DNA of 18,778 nt, from positions 1 through 18,778 of the forward strand of contig JAJAYR010000157.1 in NCBI GenBank assembly GCA_026786155.1, given 5' to 3'. Position 1 is the stretch's first letter; every line of letters starts with the position of its first letter. This document shows, one piece after another, positions 14,658-18,778 of the stretch. The DNA is from Pyrinomonadaceae bacterium. GTDB lineage: Bacteria; Acidobacteriota; Blastocatellia; Pyrinomonadales; Pyrinomonadaceae. A model generated the notes under the pieces. That model searched no databases. It saw only the letters and a list, made by a program, of their open reading frames with translations, and was not told the origin of the DNA. The position numbers and the translations under genes were made by a program.

Positions 14658-14673
14658 AAAAGAAATTTCTTTT
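14658..14673. promoter_or_regulatory. Perfect 16-bp palindrome 16 bp upstream of the PilX-like ATG
   Basis: AAAAGAAATTTCTTTT is a perfect dyad with no spacer. It ends 16 bp before the ATG at 14690, a place where a repressor site or an RNA hairpin could control this large gene. No regulator is encoded nearby, so the function is unknown. Confidence 0.35.
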
Positions 14674-14689
14674 GTCTGTTGAAATTTAT

Positions 14690-17200
14690 ATGAAAAACAA
14701 AACGCCGAAACAAATCAAACAATCCGAGTGCGGTAACGCTGCTTTGGTCGCAATGGTCATCTTAGGAACAATTGCCCTGACGACATTGACGCTGCTTGCG
14801 TCATCTACATTTCGCAATACTCGAAATCTCGACAAAGGCTTTCTTAAAGTAACTGAAAAATGGGAAGCGCGTTCGCAGGTCAATATGCTGGCGGCGGTCA
14901 TCTCTAAAGACGCGCCGGCGCAGCTTGAAACCGACGTGCGTTTTGCGCGGGAAACCTGCAATGCCGATTTGAATCTGCCGATTTTTGATTCTGACAGTTT
15001 AATCGAATCGCCGATTAGTTCGCCGGCTGTGATTTTTGACGGCGCGACGGCGCAATGCGTCGGCGCGGCACTTCCGGCAACCAGTATCTTCGGTAAATTC
15101 GACAATTGGCGCGATGCCCGGCTTCCCGTCTTCAAGCAAACCGGAATCAATCGCTTTAATCTCAGTATTGATAAAGTAAATATTATCGAAATGACGGAGA
15201 TTTACCGCCGCCGGGTGCGCTCCGGCACGTCGAGCGATACGGCTTACGTCGCCCGTTTTATAGTCGAAGCGCAGTTCGGGAATTACCGGACGCGCACTAG
15301 CGGCGAAATAATCTTAGGCAGCAGTATTCCGGGCTGCGGCACGACCGTCTCGATGGAAATCGTTCCGGGAACGGTCGTGCGCGGCACTCCGGTCGAGATG
15401 AACATCTCTTATACCTACGCCAATTCATTAAAAATTTCCGATGCGTCGGGCGCGGTGATACGCGAAGAAGCCGTCACCGAACAGTCATCATCGCAGACTT
15501 TCGTTTTCCGTTTTACTCCGGCGGTCAGCGGCAGCTACCGGGTCACGGCGAACGGCTCCGGCAGTTGTTCGGCGGAATCCGCCGGTGTGGTCGTCACCGT
15601 GACCGACCCGCCGCCCGTTTGTCCGCGCATCGTCAATTTCAGTGCCTCTTCCAATACGATTAACTCCGGCGAATCGGTCACGATAAGCTGGAACGTCGCC
15701 GACGCATATGACGTGCGCCTTGAAGATATTCCGGTCGCGGCAATCGGTTCGCAGGTGTTTATGCCGGCGGCGACGCGCACGTTCACGCTGACGGCGCGGG
15801 ACGCGGCAAACGCCTGCCCGGTTTCGCAGACCATTCAGGTAATCGTCAGGACTCCTTCGTTCTGCAATCTTTCCGCGCCGGAAATTCAGCGATTTCGCGC
15901 CAATCGCACTTCCATCGCGCCCGGCGCGACCGTTCGGCTCGACTGGAATATCCAACGGCTGGACAATACCGGCAGGGTTAAAATCGTTCACCCGAACGGC
16001 TCGGAAACGACGGGTTTGGGGCGCAACGACCGGCTTGATGTCATCCCGCCGAACGCTTCCGGCAATTACACTTATACGCTCGTTGCCGCCAATGTCTGCC
16101 CGAACGGGGGGCAGACATTGGCGCAGGCGACGGTGATTATTACCGTCAGTTCGTGTCCGCCGCCGGTGGTTGATGGTTTTAGCGTCAATCCCTCGACCGT
16201 CAGCGCGGGCGGCAATCAGATATTAACTTTTTCGTGGGCGATTTCTGGAACGGCTGACGCGGTTTCAATCAGCGGCGGTGTCGGCAGCGGTTTTCCGGCG
16301 AACGGCTCGGTTGACGTGCCGCAGCCGCAAACGACGACCACTTATACGATCACCGCTAACGGCAGTTGCGGAACCAGGCAGGCGCAAGTAACGATTACCG
16401 TTAGTACCTGTGCGATTCCGGTTATTAACAGTTTTACGGCGAATCCCGCCACTGTCTTAGCAGGGGGAAATCAAAATATCCTCTTCTCGTGGAATACGAC
16501 GGGGGATATTACTTCCCAGTCAATTGATCAAGCAATCGGTGCGGTCAACGGTCTTAATCATTCAATCGGGCAACCACAAGTCAGCACCACTTATAATTAC
16601 ACGGTTACAGGATGTGGTGTTAGTAGTTCCGCTCCAGCCGTCGTTACCGTCGCCACCTCCCCATTATTTTGTCCTTCGGGTGGCAATCCCCGATCCTATT
16701 ATCAAGTGAGAGGAACAGGTGGCGACGGCGCACAAAATTCGGGTGAAGTAGTAGTGATTGCCCAAGCTAATTACCTGGTTGCTACGCAAATGATGGAAAT
16801 TACGGTATCAATTGAAAACTTCTTTTACGGACCCAATGGTAATAACTCTAATGGTAATAACTATGTAATCAAGTTTGGTCAGATCGAAATACAATCTGTT
16901 ATAAACACCACCCAAGCCTTTGGGAATAGTGTTAATATAATCAATCGTGCAAATGGACAAACTTATAATTTTCCCCTCACCTACAGTTCGACTCCACTTG
17001 GAAATAATGTCAGCAGACCAGTATTAACCGGGTTTTTTGAAGTTCCTTACTCAAATTTTAGTTTGTTAAATGACCGACTCATAATTAACAGTTTAACAGG
17101 GGCGAACGCAACCGCCTATAGCTCAATTATTGGATGGAATAGAGGTGCTTATAATATATCTATCGGTGGACCGAATAGTTCCGGATTCTCTTGTCCGTAA
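14690..17200 (+). CDS. PilX-like membrane-anchored protein with Ig-like repeats (adhesin candidate)
   Basis: An 836-residue protein. After a short polar lead comes a PilX-type hydrophobic helix (CGNAALVAMVILGTIALTTL, about residues 14-37) without a clear FTLIE prepilin motif. A region of about 180 residues follows. Five beta-sandwich units of 75-95 residues then span about 216-654, most beginning with a Cys-Pro-like start (CPRIVNFSASSNTINSGESV, CNLSAPEIQRFRANRTSIAP, CPPPVVDGFSVNPSTVSAGG, CAIPVINSFTANPATVLAGG) and containing a 'SW' core strand and a T-rich 'TTTYTIT' strand, as in bacterial Ig-like domains. The last 175 residues (about 661-836) form a different Asn/Tyr-rich domain encoded by AT-rich DNA and ending in SGFSCP. 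I chose the ATG at 14690 over a TTG at 14672. It is likely an adhesive minor pilin or surface protein using the pilus machine. Confidence 0.75.
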   Translation: MKNKTPKQIKQSECGNAALVAMVILGTIALTTLTLLASSTFRNTRNLDKGFLKVTEKWEARSQVNMLAAVISKDAPAQLETDVRFARETCNADLNLPIFDSDSLIESPISSPAVIFDGATAQCVGAALPATSIFGKFDNWRDARLPVFKQTGINRFNLSIDKVNIIEMTEIYRRRVRSGTSSDTAYVARFIVEAQFGNYRTRTSGEIILGSSIPGCGTTVSMEIVPGTVVRGTPVEMNISYTYANSLKISDASGAVIREEAVTEQSSSQTFVFRFTPAVSGSYRVTANGSGSCSAESAGVVVTVTDPPPVCPRIVNFSASSNTINSGESVTISWNVADAYDVRLEDIPVAAIGSQVFMPAATRTFTLTARDAANACPVSQTIQVIVRTPSFCNLSAPEIQRFRANRTSIAPGATVRLDWNIQRLDNTGRVKIVHPNGSETTGLGRNDRLDVIPPNASGNYTYTLVAANVCPNGGQTLAQATVIITVSSCPPPVVDGFSVNPSTVSAGGNQILTFSWAISGTADAVSISGGVGSGFPANGSVDVPQPQTTTTYTITANGSCGTRQAQVTITVSTCAIPVINSFTANPATVLAGGNQNILFSWNTTGDITSQSIDQAIGAVNGLNHSIGQPQVSTTYNYTVTGCGVSSSAPAVVTVATSPLFCPSGGNPRSYYQVRGTGGDGAQNSGEVVVIAQANYLVATQMMEITVSIENFFYGPNGNNSNGNNYVIKFGQIEIQSVINTTQAFGNSVNIINRANGQTYNFPLTYSSTPLGNNVSRPVLTGFFEVPYSNFSLLNDRLIINSLTGANATAYSSIIGWNRGAYNISIGGPNSSGFSCP
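16087..16123 (+). repeat. Perfect 15-bp stem-loop inside the PilX-like coding sequence
   Basis: CGCCAATGTCTGCCC (16087-16101) pairs exactly with GGGCAGACATTGGCG (16109-16123) around a 7-nt loop GAACGGG. It encodes the end of the third Ig-like unit (AANVCPNGGQTLA). A stem this long and perfect is not expected from codon choice alone. It is not followed by a U-tract, so it does not look like an intrinsic terminator. Confidence 0.75.
16835..16864 (+). repeat. Two-copy 15-bp tandem repeat
   Basis: AATGGTAATAACTCT is followed directly by AATGGTAATAACTAT, encoding NGNNS and NGNNY in the C-terminal domain of the PilX-like protein. It is a likely recent in-frame duplication in the AT-rich segment. 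Confidence 0.7.
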
Positions 17201-17212
17201 CCAGAAAAAAAG

Positions 17213-17247
17213 ACAATCGTTAAAATAAGGTTTCGTTACACGATTGT
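17213..17247 (+). terminator. Candidate terminator after the PilX-like gene
   Basis: ACAATCG (17213-17219) pairs with CGATTGT (17241-17247), and a T-rich run follows (17246-17256). The loop is long (21 nt) and the stem is weak in GC, so efficiency is uncertain. The position, 12 bp after the stop, fits. Confidence 0.45.
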
Positions 17248-17278
17248 TTTTCCTTTTGAAAATCACCTAAACGCTAAA

Positions 17279-17321
17279 AAAGAAGGGATGGCTGTCTTTC
17301 AAATTCAGCTATCCCTTCTTT
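17279..17321 (-). terminator. Strong intrinsic terminator of the convergent pair
   Basis: AAAGAAGGGATGGCTG (17279-17294) pairs with CAGCTATCCCTTCTTT (17306-17321) in a 16-bp stem with one G-T wobble on the + strand and an 11-nt loop. Read on the - strand the stem is followed by a run of T, the classic intrinsic form, so it mainly ends the metalloprotease transcript. The + strand side is also T-rich (taatctttta), so it may work both ways. Confidence 0.8.
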
Positions 17322-17368
17322 AATCTTTTAACCCTAAATACCCAAAATAAATAAGCATCTAATAAAGC

Positions 17369-18778
17369 CTATCGAGCATTGATCGGCTTATCTTCGGAAC
17401 TGCCGAACGCGACACCGGTAAATCCCGCCTGGCTTCTCTGCAAATACCAAGTGCCGTTGGACGGGCGATAAACCGCAATGTCGGCACGTCCGTCGCCGTC
17501 GTAATCGGATGCCACGGGAACGTCTTCGGCAACGCCGAATCGTTCCGCTTTCAGTAAATTGGTCGCACTTTGCCGGACATACCAGATGCCGCTTTCGGGA
17601 CGATAAACGGCGATGTCGGTTTTACCGTCGCCGTCATAATCCGCCGGAACAGGTTTATCGGTTCCGAAACCGAACGCGACGCTGGCATAATCGAGCGGAA
17701 AGATACGGTCGCTATTGCTCTTGACGTAATACCAAACGCCGTTGGACGGGCGGAAAACGGCGATGTCGGTTTTCCCGTCGCCGTCGTAATCCGCCGGCAC
17801 GGGTTTATCGGTCGAGCTGCCGAATGCCAGTGCTTTAACTGATTGACTGCCGCTGTTTCTAATATACCAAACGCCGGTTGACGGGCGGAAAACGGCGATG
17901 TCGGTTTTCCCGTCGCGGTCGTAATCGCCTGCCACGGGAACGTCCTCGGCGATGCCGAACGGTTCCGCCCGCAGCGCGTTGGTCGCACTCTGCCAGATAT
18001 ACCACACGCCGCTCGACGGACGGTAAATCGCCACATCCGTTCTGCCGACGCCATCGTAATCGCCCGGCGCAATTTTGTCGGCGGATTGTCCGAACGCAAA
18101 ACCCTCGAAAGAGCCGTTCTGACTCGATAGTTTATACCAGGTGCCGTTTGACGGGCGAAACACGGAAACGTCTGCCCGGCGGTCGCCGTCGAAATCCGGG
18201 AATGCGCCGCGCGTCGGATTCGTCGCCGTGATCGTAAAGCCGTTCGCCGTCCGTCCGGTGACGGCGATGTTTACGCCGGTTGACTGGTCGGTAAACACTT
18301 CGCCCGGCAGCCATCGCGCCCCGTCATTGTTAACGTCCCCGTTCGGGTCGTTAGTGACAACCCGCGCCGGGGCATTGAAATCGCCGGGATCAACTTTGTG
18401 AATGATGACGGCTTCACCCGGCAAAACAGTATCGTAGCCGTCGAACAGGCGCGTCTCAACCGTATAGAAAGTTCCGCCGGACGTTGTTCCTCCTCGGAGC
18501 GGAATCTGTCCCATCAGGTAATTGCCGCCGCCTGCCGTTTGCGAAATTCGGTCGAGATTAAACGTCGCGCTCGCCGCGAACGGCACGGTAATTTTTTTGC
18601 TGCCGGGAATCCAGCCGAGCAAATCTTTGTGATAAACGATGGTGTGCGAAGCGATAAAACTGTATTCCGGGTGCGATACGGCGGTTATCCCGCTGCTCAT
18701 AAAATCCCACTGCGAGTCGTAGCAGAAGGGCGGACAAACTCTGGTTCCGCTCGAATGCGGCAGACCGTAGCCGTGTCC
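17369..18778 (-). CDS. Secreted metzincin-type metalloprotease with C-terminal FG-GAP repeats (5' partial at right edge)
   Basis: The frame is open to the right edge, so the start lies outside; 469 residues are visible. The first residues, GHGYGLPHSSG, match the second half of the metzincin zinc motif HExxHxxGxxH, and SQWDFMSSG (about 23-31) looks like the following Met-turn. KDLLGWI and HKVDPGD ... NGDVNNDGARWLPGEVF resemble gametolysin/M11- or M6-like bacterial peptidases. Residues 195-469 are six repeats of 40-50 residues of the form DYDGDGKTDIAVFRPSTGVWY ending in FG..EDxPV, each with a DxDxDG calcium-binding loop as in FG-GAP/VCBS-like beta-propeller blades. In the second repeat the loop reads DYDGVGRTD. 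The protein should be secreted and act outside the cell. It converges on the pilus block and has its own terminator. The exact peptidase family is uncertain. Confidence 0.75.
   Translation of the reverse strand, partial: GHGYGLPHSSGTRVCPPFCYDSQWDFMSSGITAVSHPEYSFIASHTIVYHKDLLGWIPGSKKITVPFAASATFNLDRISQTAGGGNYLMGQIPLRGGTTSGGTFYTVETRLFDGYDTVLPGEAVIIHKVDPGDFNAPARVVTNDPNGDVNNDGARWLPGEVFTDQSTGVNIAVTGRTANGFTITATNPTRGAFPDFDGDRRADVSVFRPSNGTWYKLSSQNGSFEGFAFGQSADKIAPGDYDGVGRTDVAIYRPSSGVWYIWQSATNALRAEPFGIAEDVPVAGDYDRDGKTDIAVFRPSTGVWYIRNSGSQSVKALAFGSSTDKPVPADYDGDGKTDIAVFRPSNGVWYYVKSNSDRIFPLDYASVAFGFGTDKPVPADYDGDGKTDIAVYRPESGIWYVRQSATNLLKAERFGVAEDVPVASDYDGDGRADIAVYRPSNGTWYLQRSQAGFTGVAFGSSEDKPINAR
17372..18196 (-). 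repeat. Six tandem FG-GAP-like coding repeats
   Basis: Six units of about 126-150 bp encode residues 195-469 of the metalloprotease. Neighbouring units share near-identical DNA, for example the stretches around 17605-17640, 17758-17796 and 17888-17925 encoding YDGDGKTDIAV or YDRDGKTDIAV. Such identity suggests recent duplication or gene conversion between units. Confidence 0.75.

Noticed and set aside
16660..17200. AT-rich C-terminal segment as the variable region of a diversity-generating retroelement
   Set aside because: No reverse transcriptase, template repeat or accessory gene is visible in the window. Composition shift alone does not support it.
17372..18196. Regularly spaced repeats that could suggest a CRISPR array
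   Set aside because: The units are in frame, about 126-150 bp long, without short constant repeats and unique spacers, and encode FG-GAP-like blades.
17509..18401. Several + strand frames of 70-117 residues opposite the metalloprotease
   Set aside because: They are antisense to the FG-GAP repeats, lack ribosome-binding sites and repeat with the same period as the coding units.

Overview
The window looks like a chromosomal stretch of a Gram-negative bacterium with roughly 50-55% GC, most likely an Acidobacteriota of the Blastocatellia/Pyrinomonadaceae kind. This is inferred from the style of the FG-GAP/VCBS-type repeats (DYDGDGKTDIAVFRPS..GVWY) at the right end and from the divergent pilus genes. 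No rRNA, tRNA or housekeeping marker is present to confirm it.

Bases 1-17200 (+ strand) hold one long block of type IV pilus / type II secretion-like genes, in the order: GspH/FimT-like pseudopilin (partial at the left edge), PilW/GspJ-like pseudopilin, a fused PilM-PilN (GspL-like) protein, PilO, a PilP/GspC-like protein, a PilQ/GspD secretin with a very long periplasmic coiled coil, a PilB/GspE ATPase, the main pilin (PilA-like), an unknown small cytoplasmic protein, the PilC/GspF platform protein, a PilV/GspI-like minor pilin, a J-domain-like protein without its HPD triad, a small two-TM protein, and a PilX-like membrane-anchored protein carrying about five Ig-like domains and a compositionally different C-terminal domain. 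Most junctions in the first half are 1-5 bp gaps or 1-11 bp overlaps, so it reads as an operon. Together the genes specify the alignment complex (MN-O-P), the outer-membrane pore, the motor, the platform, the fibre subunits and a probable tip or priming adhesin. No PilT retraction ATPase and no prepilin peptidase are in the window.

An IS200/IS605-family element with only tnpB (IS1341 type) lies on the - strand between the ATPase and the main pilin (about 9620-10869). Matching subterminal hairpins mark both ends. Removing the inferred element restores an ATPase reading frame that stops (GTG AAT TAA) 4 bp before the pilin ATG, which supports the boundaries. The present last 11 residues of the ATPase (635-645) are encoded by the transposon.

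Bases 17201-17368 hold a convergent terminator region. Bases 17369-18778 (- strand) encode the C-terminal part of a secreted metzincin-type metalloprotease (remains of the HExxHxxGxxH zinc motif and a Met-turn) that ends in six FG-GAP-like repeats. Its start lies beyond the right edge.

The most unusual features are the altered catalytic boxes in the ATPase, the coiled-coil secretin, the HPD-less J protein, the chimeric Ig-repeat PilX-like protein with a perfect 15-bp stem-loop inside its coding sequence, and the TnpB insertion that rewrites the ATPase tail.
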